26,276 nucleotides of DNA from Butyriboletus loyo. Its lineage: Eukaryota; Basidiomycota; Agaricomycetes; Boletales; Boletaceae. Of the stretch, positions 1-9,143 are shown piece by piece. Every line of letters begins with the position of its first letter. Positions within the stretch are counted from its first letter, which is position 1. The stretch spans positions 1 to 26,276 of the forward strand of contig JBBPSI010000301.1 of the NCBI GenBank assembly GCA_038093515.1. The letters are read 5' to 3'. The translations under genes and the position numbers were made by a program. The notes beneath the pieces are model-generated. The model saw only the letters and a list, made by a program, of their open reading frames with translations, ran no database searches and had not been told where the DNA came from.

Positions 1-16
1 CACTACCGTTTCAACA
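1..16. repeat. Terminal 16 bp of an LTR continuing left of the window (family D)
   Basis: The window opens with CACTACCGTTTCAACA, a CA-ending LTR-like terminus. The same end with one substitution occurs at 23340-23355. It abuts the broken edge of the A-type LTR at 17. The likely target duplication would start ATTTG at 17-21, but the other copy is outside the window. The assignment rests on the match of the two ends and the CAACA terminus. Confidence 0.5.
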
Positions 17-591
17 ATTTGGTTCATCATGTGACTAGCACGTGACTAGATTACAACGCGTCAGTACCTTCGCGTTGAGACCCGTATCCAAGGGCTCCGC
101 CGTTCGCGCATCCTTCGCCCTGTGGGGCTCGCCTCATGGACATCGTCGCTTCGCCTTCAGCTCTTCCTATTCGCTGACGATGTCGCCATCTTACTCGGAG
201 CATAGTTCCCTCGTTACCGGCACTTTGCCGCTTCTTCTTTTGCCGCTATGACTCAGATGGACTCATAGCCCTCTGCCCTTCGCTGCCACGCACAGCTCGG
301 TCTGTGCATGATAGACATTAATATATATACTCGCACTTAGACTAGTACAAGTTCTTTAGCTAATTCTACGCATCTACCAAGTGCATAGTATTCTAGCAAT
401 ATACCCTTCTTGCCGATAAAGCCGATAAGAGCCTGCTCGATCTCATCTGGTCGCCACCACACAAGATCTCGCCGACACTTGCTTTGCAAGACACCCAATA
501 GTGTCGTCTACGTGAGTCGGCTAGTTTCCTCATTAGGCTCGAGCCCCTATAAGTGCTCGCTTGCTAGCTATTGTGCACTATCAGCGTAACA
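17..591 (+). repeat. Partial, older LTR related to element A (A-prime), plus orientation
   Basis: Read on the minus strand this begins TGTTACGCTGATAG at 591 and follows the LTRs of element A down to about 17, where family D interrupts it. About 260 bp of the outer U3 end seen in the intact A LTRs are missing. It keeps the TATA box (TATATATA, 322-329), the upstream GGTCTGTGC motif (299-307) and the presumed RNA start AGCTAATTCT (358-367). It is inserted in the 3' part of LINE-1 ORF2. The half nearest 17 is almost identical to A, while the 300-591 half is clearly more diverged. Confidence 0.85.
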
Positions 592-608
592 GGGGGCAGA
601 GGTTTGCC

Positions 609-2351
609 TCACGAGAGGGTAATGTGTCGGTAGGTGGTCGTTTGGGTGACTGTGCACAGTTTTGCTCCAGGGAGGGCGAAGTTTGCAGGTACCATAGCAT
701 CGATGTCGTCTGGGTTGGGTTTTCTTGCGCCCTCAGATGCCAGGCGGTCTGCTTCCTTGTTTCCTTTGTCACCAGAGTGGCCTTTTATCCATCTGAAGTG
801 TGTGGGGGCTGCCCGGTGGCAGAGGTGGTAGGCCATAGCTTGGAATCATGGTTTGTTTTCCTGGATGATCCAGCCTTGATCTTCCCAGTTTTTTAGGTGT
901 TTGGTTAGTCTGTCTAAGACGTATCGTGAGTCCGTCATGCATATTAGTGGGATTAGGGGGTTCACCAGCTGGAGGGCAACAAGGACTGCTATTATTTCGC
1001 CAGTTTGATTTGATTGGTGGGGTCCGGGGGTTCTGATCGCTTGGTTTAGGGTGTGACGGTCACCGAACCAGACTCCTCCACAGGTGGCATCTTTTTTCCC
1101 ATTGTTAATGCAGGATCCATCGGTATAGACTGTTATTGGGGGGGCTGGGAGACCTCCAGGGCAGTGGTGTTGTAGGCAGTATGCAGGTTCCTCTGCATTC
1201 TGCGTGGCATCTGAGAAGATTCTGAAACACTCGCTTAGGTGATGTTTGGTTGTGACTGAAGGGTCAAATAGGACTGCCTCACCTGTGCTGATTGTGGTTC
1301 TCATGTTCTTTTCTTTTCTTCGATGGGTTAGCGAGAGGTTGTCCTTGTTGGGTTTGGTGAATGGGTCAAATTTGGGGGGTAGGCTGCTGGCAATTTCTCA
1401 TGTGATGGCTGCGCAGCTGTGAGGGTTTTTGCAGCCTCTGTTCCGGTCGCGGCAGCAGCGCCTACAGGGGCAGTCTGGTTGTGGGTTATGATCTGAGTCA
1501 TGGCAGTTCAGTTGGTCAGCTATTCCCAGTATATCACGGATCATACATGTTTTGTGTTTGTTCCTCAGACATTCTGCTCTTTTACTTGCATATAGTTTTG
1601 GTGGTACCCCGACATGGTACCATGCAGGCATTTGTTTTTTCAGTTTCCATGAGAGCTTAATTGGGTGGAGTCACAGGTTAGTTTTTTTCGCAGTTGTGAA
1701 GAGTGCTATTACTCGACTTGGGGTTTTCTTTCCCGTTTGGTTCCGCGCACAGGCGGTCAGGCATATTGAGGTGAGGAAGATGTTGTTGTCGGGGGAGTGC
1801 TGTATACCGGTGGGTTTGATGCAGTTTACAATAGTGTCGGTTGCGAATGTCCATGCTGGTCGTTGGTGGGATGTGTCTAGATATGTTCTAAGCCAGGAGA
1901 CATCAATGGCTAGGTTTCGGGAATCAAGATTCAGGAGGTCAATTCCTCCTTCTTTTCTGGGGCATTGTAATCTTTTGAGGCTGATTGGTGAGGATGTGTT
2001 TTTGTTCCATATAAAATTCCTTATTAGTTTCATCAGCATGGATGATACGGATTTTGGCATGCCTTGGGCTTTTGTTAGGAATTGGGTCATGCTTCTGATT
2101 GTCATCTGGATGATGAGATGTTAAACATCGAGTGTGGGGTTTGATTGACCCCAGTGGTCAAGGGCATTACTTATTTTATTGATGATGGGTGTCCATGGCT
2201 GTGCATTGTCAAGTTGGTTGCCAATCCATGCACCTAGGCACTGGATGGCATGTCCATCGTGTGTGATTTTGATTCCTTCTGCTAGGGGTTGGTCATTCGG
2301 GTGTAGTTTTCGTGTGGTTATGATGCGGTTTTGGTGTTGTTCAGATCCTAT
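609..2351 (-). pseudogene. LINE-1 ORF2, C-terminal part: end of RT, zinc motif, RNase H
   Basis: Coding continues from 9144 directly at 2351 once element A is removed: ...TELIPIG then SEQHQNR. About 2105-1671 is the thumb-like region after RT with the conserved IRNFIWN stretch. About 1631-1398 has clustered Cys/His (NCHDSDHN, CPCRRCC), probably a zinc-binding motif. About 1160-609 is RNase H: YTDGSC, ETGE-like TGEII, MTDSRYVLDRL and HSGDKGNKEADRLASEG carry the expected D, E, D and H/D residues. In-frame stops lie at 2121-2123 (TAA) and at 1671-1673, 1398-1400, 846-848 and 609-611 (all TGA). No full product is possible. The frame is cut at 592 by the A-prime LTR, so the natural C-terminus is uncertain. 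Confidence 0.9.
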
Positions 2352-3171
2352 TGTTACGCTGGAGTGCGAAACAACTAGCAGCGAGCACTTGAATAGGGGC
2401 TCGAGCCTAATCGGGAAGATGGCCGACTCGCGTAGACGACGCTATCGGGCTTCTGCAGAGCAAGTGTCGGCGAGATGTCGTATGGCGGAGACCAGACGAG
2501 ATCGAGCTTGAGCTTATCGGCTCTATCGGCAGAATGGGGTATAAGCTAGATTGCTAGGCACTTTATGAATGCGTAGAATTAGCTAGAGAAATCGTACTAC
2601 TCTAAGTACGAGTATATATACTGCTAGGTATCGTGCACAGACCGAGCTGTGCGTGGCAGCGAGGGCGAAGGGCTATGAGTCCGTCCGAGTCATAGCGGCG
2701 AAAGAAGAAGCGGCAAAGTGCCGGTAACGAGGGAGCGAAGCTCCGAGTAAGATGGCGACATCGTCAGCGAATAGGAAGAGCTGAAGGCGAAGCGACGATG
2801 TCCATGAGGCGAGCCCCACAGGGCGAAGGGTGCGCGAACGGCGGAGCCCTTGGATACGGGTCTCGACGCGAAGGTACTGACGCGTCGTAATCTAGTCACG
2901 TGCTAGTCACGTGATGTAACAAATGTCATTGGATAAAAGAATAGAGGGACGCGACAGCTCAGCTGAAGGTCCGGCCCGACGGGGCGAGAAGACAGGGGCT
3001 ATCTCGGTGCAACGGCACAGAGACTCGCAGGGGCAACCGGGGAAGTGGATAACGTCCACTAGGCGACTGGGGAGCGGGCGATGGGCGGCATCGCGAGACG
3101 GCGGGGGCGGCGGGGACGCGTGAGCGTGGGAAAACGAGTGGCGGGGTACGCTTAGGGGTAAAACTGTAACA
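2352..3171 (-). repeat. Element A 3' LTR (820 bp)
   Basis: Begins TGTTACGCTGGAG and ends AAAACTGTAACA on the plus strand; pairs with 8326-9143. Read in coding direction it has two GTCACGTG boxes (2906-2913 and 2895-2902), then GGTCTGTGC (2643-2635), TATATATA (2620-2613) and AGCTAATTCT (2584-2575), then U5 ending AGCGTAACA. A transcript would be expected to be polyadenylated here, but I could not place a poly(A) signal with confidence. Confidence 0.95.
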
Positions 3172-3180
3172 TTACCCCCC
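3172..3180 (-). other. Polypurine tract of element A
   Basis: GGGGGGTAA in coding direction directly abuts the 3' LTR, the normal place for the plus-strand primer. Element B has GGGAAGGGGGTAA at the same place, so the two tracts share a GGGGGTAA core. Confidence 0.85.
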
Positions 3181-3186
3181 GTACAA

Positions 3187-3208
3187 GATCGAAACTCCTG
3201 GTTCGATC
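3187..3208. other. Short inverted repeat just upstream of the element A polypurine tract
   Basis: GATCGAA (3187-3193) and TTCGATC (3202-3208) can pair around an 8-nt loop. It lies between the end of the ORF at 3214 and the polypurine tract. The GGTTCGATC half resembles a tRNA T-arm, but no other tRNA part is present. The function is unknown. Confidence 0.5.
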
Positions 3209-3213
3209 AAACT

Positions 3214-6200
3214 CTAGACGGCGGCGGCGGCGGTAGTGGCGGCGGCAATGATGAGGGAGCGGGTGGACGCGGGGAAGTCTTTCTGGTGGCGAGCCTTGTA
3301 TGCTCGCAGCAACGGCATGGAATTGTCCAAATTCCCTTCGGGTTCCCAGGTGTTTTCGGCGGCGGAGTAGCCTTTCCAGGAGACCAAGTACTGTCTCCGA
3401 TTTCTGGTGCCTCTGTGCGAGAGGATCTTTTCTACTTCGTACTCCTCTTCGCCTTCTATGGTGTCTGGGGGCGGGTTCGTGTAGTTGGGGCCGTGCTCGG
3501 GGGTCTCTCTGTAAGACGACAGGAGAGAGGCGTGGAAGACGTCGTGTATCTTCCAGGTGGGAGGGAGGCGAAGGCGGAACGCGACGGGAGAAATTACTTG
3601 TGCCACCTCAAAGGGGCCTTCCCGTTTCGGCGCGAGTTTCCGCGACTGGTACCTGAGCCTGAGGTTGCGGCCTTCTAGCCATACTTTATCTCCAACCTTC
3701 CACGGCTTAAACTTCGTGGTGATCCGCTCTTTCATAAGGCGCCGTGCCTTGTCGTGTGCTTCTGAGGCTTCTTCGCGACTTGCCGCTAAGTCCGAGAGCC
3801 TTGCTTCCAATGCCGGTAGGAATGTCCGTCCTAACGCCGGGTACGCGCGTGGTTCATAGCCGATCATTAACGAGAACGGCGTCTTTCCAGTCACCGAGTG
3901 AGTGGTCGAGTTATGAGAAAACTCCGCCATGGGGAGTATGCTGGCCCATCTGTCAGGGCGTCCATCGCAAAAGATGCGGAGGTAGGTCTCCAGCTCCTGG
4001 TTGACCCTTTCTGTCTCGCCGTCCGTCTGGGGGTGGTATGCGGAGGATAGGGCGAGGTCGTATTTTAGCAGCCTTGCTAATTCCCGTGCGAAGGCTGAGG
4101 CGAATTGTGGACCGCGGTCCGAGATGCACCGATCGTGCAAACCAAATCTGGTGAAGACTTTGTCGAAGAAAAGTTGTGCGACGCCTGCTGCGTCGATCGT
4201 CTTGTTGCAAGGTATGAAAATTACCCCCTTCGTAAGGCCATGGTCTACCACGACCATTACCGAATCAAATCCCATAGACTCCGGGAGATCCGTGATGAGA
4301 TCAACGGATACTTGCTGAAACGGCCGTGTGGCGGTGCTGGATAACGGGGTAAGCCCGGGTACTGTCGGGTGTGTATTGACCTTGTTTGCCTGGCAAACGG
4401 CGCAACCTGTAACGAATTTCCTAATAAAAGAGCCCATTCCGGGCCACCAGTAGTCCCGCTGGACTAAGTTCTGCGTCCTGAATATTCCTCCATGGCCGCC
4501 GGCGGGGCCCTCGTGGAGTTCCTTTACAAGGGGGTGACGCGCTTCCTCTGGCACATAGAGGCGTCCCTTGTAGTATAACTTGTCGTTTTCGAACAGCCAA
4601 TCGTGGGGGGCTGAACGAGGGAATATGGGGGAGGCTTCGTACATAGCCGACAAGGCCTTCTGTACGAGCGGGTCGTTCTCGGTAGACACGACCATCTTCT
4701 CTGCAAGCGCAGTGTCGAGCGCTTTGACGAATACTGAATCTGGAAGTAAGACGACTTCCTGATTGTCGGCCGAGGTATCAACTTCGTCTCGGCGAGAGAG
4801 GGCGTCGGCGGGGCCCATAGCGGTTCCGGGGAGATGATGGAACTTGATGTCGTAATCCTGTAGGTACATCATCCATCGTGCTTGTCGTCTTGACAACTTG
4901 TTCGGCTGACGGAAGTACGTCAGGTTCTTGTGGTCGGTTAGTATCGTTACGGGATGACCAGTCCCCCTTAGGTAGTGACGCCATTCTTCCAAGGCGTGGA
5001 TGACAGCCAGTAGTTCCCTGTCATATATGTCGTAGTTGCGCTCTGCCGGGGAGAGCGTCTTTGAGAGGTAGGCACACGGGTGAAGGTCGCCGTTGCCGTC
5101 GTTCTGCATGAGTACCGCTCCTGTTGCTGTGAGAGAGGCGTCCGTCATGACTTTAAACTCCTTTGTCGTGTCTGGCATCGCCAGGACAGGCTGCTGTAGG
5201 AAGATCTCCTTGATCTTCAGGAAAGCGTTTTCGTGCTCAGGGGTCCATTCCCATTTCGTGGCCTTCTTCGTCAAATCGTGAAGAGGCCGAGATATCGCCG
5301 AGAAATTGCTTATAAAGCGGCGATAGAAGTTGCAAAATCCGATGAACGATCGGACTGCCTTGACTGACGTAGGCGACTTCCATTCTTGGATCGCCTTAAG
5401 CTTCGTGGGGTCCATCTGGACTCGGCCCGCTCGGATCACCATTCCGAGGTATTCGACTTCGTCGGTGTCGAAGAAACACTTTTCTAGTTTCAGGAAGAGC
5501 TTGTGCTCTCGTAGTCGTTGGAGGACGCGGCGTGTCCTTTCTTCGTGAACTCCGGCTTCTTCGGAGTGAATGAGGATGTCGTCCATGTAGATGACGAGCC
5601 ATCCTTCGGCGATCATATCACCGAACGTGTGGTCCATGAGGGCTTGGAACGTTGCTGGCGAGTTGCAAAGCCCGAAAAACATGACTGTTGGCTCAAAGAG
5701 CCCTTGCGGCGTGATGAACGCGGCCTTCCAGCGGTCGCCGGGCTTGATGAGGACATTGTTGTAGCCCCAACGAATGTCCATCTTCGTAAAGATCTTGGAG
5801 CCTTTCAGGCGGTCGACAAGATCACCGATGAGGGGGAGCGGGTAGGCGTTTTTAATCGTGTGGGCGTTTACGTGCCTATAGTCCTGACAAGGACGTAGGG
5901 ATCCATCCTTCTTTCCTACGAAAAAGAAGGGAGCGGCTTGGGGTGACTTGGAGGGGACTATCTTCCCCGTCTTCAGGTGTTCGGCTACGAACTCTTTGCA
6001 TGCCTCCGTCTCCTTAGGGTTGAGAGGGTAGGCCTTGGCGACTCGAGGTAGGAAGTCCTTGTCTAGGTCGATCGCGTGGTCGAATGACCGTGATGGGGGA
6101 AGCTCGTCGAGATTCTTCTTCTCGAAGACGTCTTCAAATCCTTTATACTGAGCCGGCAGTGTCTTCTTCGGCTTTTCTTCCTTGGCAGCTATCTCCGTAG

Positions 6201-8253
6201 ATACTGTTGCTTTGCGAACGTCGTATGTTCGTCTTGCACTCTGGTCCAGGCGCTTTTTCCAGAGGTGCGCCATCCTCGTGTCCGGGTCCATGTCGAGGTA
6301 CCGGATGAGATACCGTTGGGTTATCGCCCAGGGGTCGTCGGGGCGTCTCTCTGCTGGTTGATCTGGGAATGCTACTCGTCCAGTTGTCCAGTCTATGTCG
6401 GGGTTGGCGTCGCGGAGCCAGGGCAGCCCGAGGATGACATTCTCTTGTCCTACGTTGAGAATTAGGAATTCTCGAAGTTGTTCCGTTCCTCCCGTCTGGA
6501 GGATCATTGTTGTCGAGTAGCGTATGGTTCCTCCCTTGTTCGGGGAACCGTCGATGTTTTGAGCCTTAAGCTCCTTGGCTATACGTTTAATAGGGAGATG
6601 GTTTCTCTTGACAAAATCCCTGTGTACAAAGCATCCTGATGCTCCACTGTCCACCAGCGCAGTGGTGTCGAATACTGGCCCGTTCTTGTTGGCGCAGAGC
6701 ACAACCGGGATCCTCATGGACTGGGCTTTCTGGCCAGTCGAGTACGTGAATGCGGCAATTGTCTCAGGGTGCCGCTCAACCTCCGGGGAGGGGAAACTCG
6801 GGTGGTCTCCCATAGCGGGGATCTTACTCATCCGCTCTGCTGAGAGGTCGCTGTCCGCACCTCTTTTGACGGCCGTGGTTCCGGGGGCGTCATAGAACTG
6901 TTCAATAGGGGTTTCTGCCCTAATGGGAGGAATCGGGGGCAGATCGTCATCGTCTTCCTCGGTGGCGATGAGATCGGGCACATCTATGTGCATGGGTCCT
7001 GGGGTCTCCAGGGGCGTGTTGTACGCTGTCTCCACAGAGGTCTCGTTACTGGTTTCATTGCTGCTGCTGACCTCTCGTCGTTTCTTCTTGCGCTCTTGCG
7101 CGTCTTCCTCTTCTCGGATCCTTTTTCCGAGGATTTCCTGTGCTACCACGGCGGCTTGGTAGGCTTTCCTTAGGTCTGCGGGGGAGGTCGCTCGTTTCGA
7201 CCTTCTTAATGTCGGCTTCATATCGGCAGCCGGCTCCTTTTCATCTTGGCCTCCGGACTTCTTTCTCCAGAGGGCGATCAACTCATCAGTTGTCATCGTT
7301 GCTTCTTTTAGTACTGCCCCAGGGGTCATCTCCTCCTTGGGTTCGGCAGGTGTCTCTTTTGGTACTTGTGCGGGTACTGGCATCGGCGCAGGCTTCCTTG
7401 CAAGCGCGGGTTTCCTCACAAGAGGGCGTCGGTGTACGAACGGCTTGCTCCGTTGTACCAGCGTAAACCCCTCGGAGTCCACTGTTGGCTCGGGTTTACC
7501 TGTGCTCGACCCGGATATCGGCGATCGGGGTGAGACTCTGTCGATGAGAGGACGTGGGGCGATCCGTTCTGCCAGCATCTTGGCAGCGGGTTCCTCTTTC
7601 TTCTTGCCAAAGGCCTTCTCAAGGCATTGGCGAATTGTTTCCTTGCTGATACCTCTCGACTCCAGGGTCTGGAGGAGTTCCTTAACCGAGGGCTCCAATG
7701 TGGAGGCGGCTCGGACTTGTGACGGTGGCGGTGTCGGGGAAGAGGCGCGTCTGGCATTCCCAATGTTCCAGGCTCTCGCAAGAGGTGGCGGCATGTTCTT
7801 CTGCGGTGTGGAGGTTGCGCGAACCTGTACTGGTGGGGACAAAGCGCGTCTGGCTTTCCCGATCTCCCGTGCCTTGTCGAGGGGGGAGCATTTCCTTGGG
7901 GTGGTGGTGGTGGCGCGTATCTGCGCGGGGGAGGAAGAGGCACGCATGGCTCTTCCGATTGCTTGTGCTTTCCAAAGCGGGGAACGGTGGGTGGCGGGGT
8001 GGGTGACAGTCGTAAAGGGTTCTTCTGCCGCGGCAGGATGGATGTGGAAGGGGTTTCGGCAATCTGCTCGCAAGCAGGTAGGAGGTGTGTCTTCTACTGC
8101 AGTAGGATGATGGTGGAAGGGGTTGTGACACACTGCTCTCGAGCAGGTGATGGCGGCGGCGGCGATGGCGTGGACAATCTTGTCCTTGGTCTTCTCAGCG
8201 AGAAGGGCGTATCTGTTGGCGAAAGACATGGCGGTCTCGGGGCGACTTTGCAA
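3214..8253 (-). CDS. Element A polyprotein: atypical N-terminal region, protease, RT, RNase H, integrase, chromodomain
   Basis: This is an intact 1679-residue frame. Residues 1-514 are not a normal Gag. They hold two C-x4-C-x-NPFH-x-HP repeats (C37 C42 H47 H49; C60 C65 H70 H72), three repeats of the form PLxxAxxIGxAxRA...QxRAxST (about 92-117, 124-149, 157-185), a stretch like the C-terminal end of element B Gag (188-235), and a charged linker with a basic RKKKRRE. I see no capsid domain. The rest is Pol: protease DSGAS (535-539), RT with YMDD (889-892), RNase H (D1038, E1080, D1107), integrase zinc site (H1247, H1254, C1284, C1287) and DDE (D1318, D1379, E1415; 35 residues between the last two), then a chromodomain (about 1604-1656, with LVSWKGY and ENTWEP). 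Chromodomains of this kind steer integration to modified chromatin. ATG at residue 9 is an alternative start. All Pol catalytic residues are present. Confidence 0.96.
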   Translation of the reverse strand: MQSRPETAMSFANRYALLAEKTKDKIVHAIAAAAITCSRAVCHNPFHHHPTAVEDTPPTCLRADCRNPFHIHPAAAEEPFTTVTHPATHRSPLWKAQAIGRAMRASSSPAQIRATTTTPRKCSPLDKAREIGKARRALSPPVQVRATSTPQKNMPPPLARAWNIGNARRASSPTPPPSQVRAASTLEPSVKELLQTLESRGISKETIRQCLEKAFGKKKEEPAAKMLAERIAPRPLIDRVSPRSPISGSSTGKPEPTVDSEGFTLVQRSKPFVHRRPLVRKPALARKPAPMPVPAQVPKETPAEPKEEMTPGAVLKEATMTTDELIALWRKKSGGQDEKEPAADMKPTLRRSKRATSPADLRKAYQAAVVAQEILGKRIREEEDAQERKKKRREVSSSNETSNETSVETAYNTPLETPGPMHIDVPDLIATEEDDDDLPPIPPIRAETPIEQFYDAPGTTAVKRGADSDLSAERMSKIPAMGDHPSFPSPEVERHPETIAAFTYSTGQKAQSMRIPVVLCANKNGPVFDTTALVDSGASGCFVHRDFVKRNHLPIKRIAKELKAQNIDGSPNKGGTIRYSTTMILQTGGTEQLREFLILNVGQENVILGLPWLRDANPDIDWTTGRVAFPDQPAERRPDDPWAITQRYLIRYLDMDPDTRMAHLWKKRLDQSARRTYDVRKATVSTEIAAKEEKPKKTLPAQYKGFEDVFEKKNLDELPPSRSFDHAIDLDKDFLPRVAKAYPLNPKETEACKEFVAEHLKTGKIVPSKSPQAAPFFFVGKKDGSLRPCQDYRHVNAHTIKNAYPLPLIGDLVDRLKGSKIFTKMDIRWGYNNVLIKPGDRWKAAFITPQGLFEPTVMFFGLCNSPATFQALMDHTFGDMIAEGWLVIYMDDILIHSEEAGVHEERTRRVLQRLREHKLFLKLEKCFFDTDEVEYLGMVIRAGRVQMDPTKLKAIQEWKSPTSVKAVRSFIGFCNFYRRFISNFSAISRPLHDLTKKATKWEWTPEHENAFLKIKEIFLQQPVLAMPDTTKEFKVMTDASLTATGAVLMQNDGNGDLHPCAYLSKTLSPAERNYDIYDRELLAVIHALEEWRHYLRGTGHPVTILTDHKNLTYFRQPNKLSRRQARWMMYLQDYDIKFHHLPGTAMGPADALSRRDEVDTSADNQEVVLLPDSVFVKALDTALAEKMVVSTENDPLVQKALSAMYEASPIFPRSAPHDWLFENDKLYYKGRLYVPEEARHPLVKELHEGPAGGHGGIFRTQNLVQRDYWWPGMGSFIRKFVTGCAVCQANKVNTHPTVPGLTPLSSTATRPFQQVSVDLITDLPESMGFDSVMVVVDHGLTKGVIFIPCNKTIDAAGVAQLFFDKVFTRFGLHDRCISDRGPQFASAFARELARLLKYDLALSSAYHPQTDGETERVNQELETYLRIFCDGRPDRWASILPMAEFSHNSTTHSVTGKTPFSLMIGYEPRAYPALGRTFLPALEARLSDLAASREEASEAHDKARRLMKERITTKFKPWKVGDKVWLEGRNLRLRYQSRKLAPKREGPFEVAQVISPVAFRLRLPPTWKIHDVFHASLLSSYRETPEHGPNYTNPPPDTIEGEEEYEVEKILSHRGTRNRRQYLVSWKGYSAAENTWEPEGNLDNSMPLLRAYKARHQKDFPASTRSLIIAAATTAAAAV

Positions 8254-8313
8254 AGTTGGAGACGGCGGCGGGCTGGGGGCGGCTTTACTGTTGGAGAACA
8301 GAAGCAGGAAGAG

Positions 8314-8325
8314 AGCTAATTCTTT
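8314..8325 (-). other. Primer binding site of element A, complementary to its own RNA 5' end
   Basis: In coding direction the bases after the 5' LTR are AAAGAATTAGCT. The ten bases AGAATTAGCT (8323-8314) are exactly complementary to AGCTAATTCT at 8558-8549 in the LTR, which lies about 30 nt downstream of the TATA box. That is the arrangement of Tf1-type self-priming, in which the RNA 5' end primes minus-strand synthesis instead of a tRNA. The pairing is seen; its use is inferred. Confidence 0.7.
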
Positions 8326-8548
8326 TGTTACGCTGGAGTGCGAAACAACTAGCAGCGAGCACTTGAATAGGGGCTCGAGCCTAATCGGGAAGATGGCCGA
8401 CTCGCGTAGACGACGCTATCGGGCTTCTGCAGAGCAAGTGTCGGCGAGATGTCGTATGGCGGAGACCAGACGAGATCGAGCTTGAGCTTATCGGCTCTAT
8501 CGGCAGAATGGGGTATAAGCTAGATTGCTAGGCACTTTATGAATGCGT

Positions 8549-8617
8549 AGAATTAGCTAGAGAAATCGTACTACTCTAAGTACGAGTATATATACTGCTA
8601 GGTATCGTGCACAGACC
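8549..8617 (-). promoter_or_regulatory. Core promoter and presumed transcription start of element A
   Basis: Read leftward: GGTCTGTGC (8617-8609), TATA box TATATATA (8594-8587), then AGCTAATTCT starting at 8558, about 29 nt after the TATA box ends. The start is inferred from this spacing and from the match to the PBS. All three parts are kept in the 3' LTR and in the older LTR at 17-591. Confidence 0.65.
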
Positions 8618-8868
8618 GAGCTGTGTGTGGCAGCGAGGGCGAAGGGCTATGAGTCTGTCCGAGTCATAGCGGCAAAAGGGGAAGCGGCAAAGTGCCGGTA
8701 ACGAGGGAGCGAAGCTCCGAGTAAGAAGGCGACATCGTCAGCGAATAGGAAGAGCTGAATGCGAAGCGACAATGTCCACGAGGTGAGCCCCACAGGGCGA
8801 AGGGTGCGCGAACAGCGGAGCCCTTGGATACGGGTCTCGACGCGAAGGTACTGACGCGTCGTAATCTA

Positions 8869-8887
8869 GTCACGTGCTAGTCACGTG
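8869..8887. promoter_or_regulatory. Pair of GTCACGTG boxes in the U3 of element A
   Basis: GTCACGTG occurs at 8869-8876 and 8880-8887, and again at 2895-2902 and 2906-2913 in the other LTR. CACGTG is the E-box bound by fungal bHLH factors, and GTCACGTG is the Cbf1-type form. The older LTR at left keeps one box (39-46) and has CATGTG in place of the other (28-35). Regulatory use is inferred. Confidence 0.45.
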
Positions 8888-9143
8888 ATGAACCAAATGT
8901 CATTGGATAAAGAAAGAGAGACGCGACAGCTCAGCTGAAGGTCCGGCCCGACGGGGCGAGAAGACAGGGGCTATCTCGGTGCAACGGCACGGAGACTCGC
9001 AGGGGCAACCGGGGAAGTGGATAACGTCCACTAGGCGACTGGGGAGCGGGCGATGGGCGGCATCGCGAGATGGCAGGGGCGGCGGGAACACGTGAGCGTG
9101 GGAAAACGAGTGGCGGGGTACGCTTAGGGGTAAAACTGTAACA

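Larger units (their letters stand above)
2352..9143 (-). mobile_element. Element A: full-length Ty3/gypsy chromovirus with a fused Gag-Pol-like ORF
   Basis: This is a 6792-bp element. Its LTRs are at 2352-3171 (3') and 8326-9143 (5') and have TG...CA ends with TGTTA/TAACA terminal repeats. The target duplication is CCTAT (2347-2351 and 9144-9148). The inside holds a PBS, one intact 1679-codon ORF and a purine tract. The LTRs differ by about 18 substitutions and a 2-bp indel in some 820 bp, so the insertion is not recent, yet the ORF is open. It sits inside LINE-1 ORF2 in the same orientation. Confidence 0.95.
8326..9143 (-). repeat. Element A 5' LTR (818 bp)
   Basis: Partner of 2352-3171 and the promoter-bearing copy for the ORF at 3214-8253. 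It is followed on the right by the second CCTAT copy. Of about 18 substitutions from the 3' LTR, 11 are CG versus TG or CA. Confidence 0.95.

Noticed and set aside
42..251. 69-codon ORF inside the A-type LTRs (also 2690-2899 and 8664-8873)
   Set aside because: It stays open in three copies, but substitutions change amino acids as freely as expected from the DNA similarity, and it lies in U3. No sign of selection for a protein.
1552..2124. 190-codon plus-strand ORF opposite LINE-1 ORF2
   Set aside because: Shadow of the RT C-terminal region, which has the recognisable protein on the minus strand.
3187..3208. tRNA-like T-arm (GGTTCGATC) near the element A polypurine tract
   Set aside because: Only a single hairpin; no acceptor, D or anticodon arm around it.
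7337..8110. 257-codon plus-strand ORF opposite the N-terminal part of element A
   Set aside because: Antisense shadow of a GC-rich repetitive coding stretch; no recognisable domain and no promoter context.
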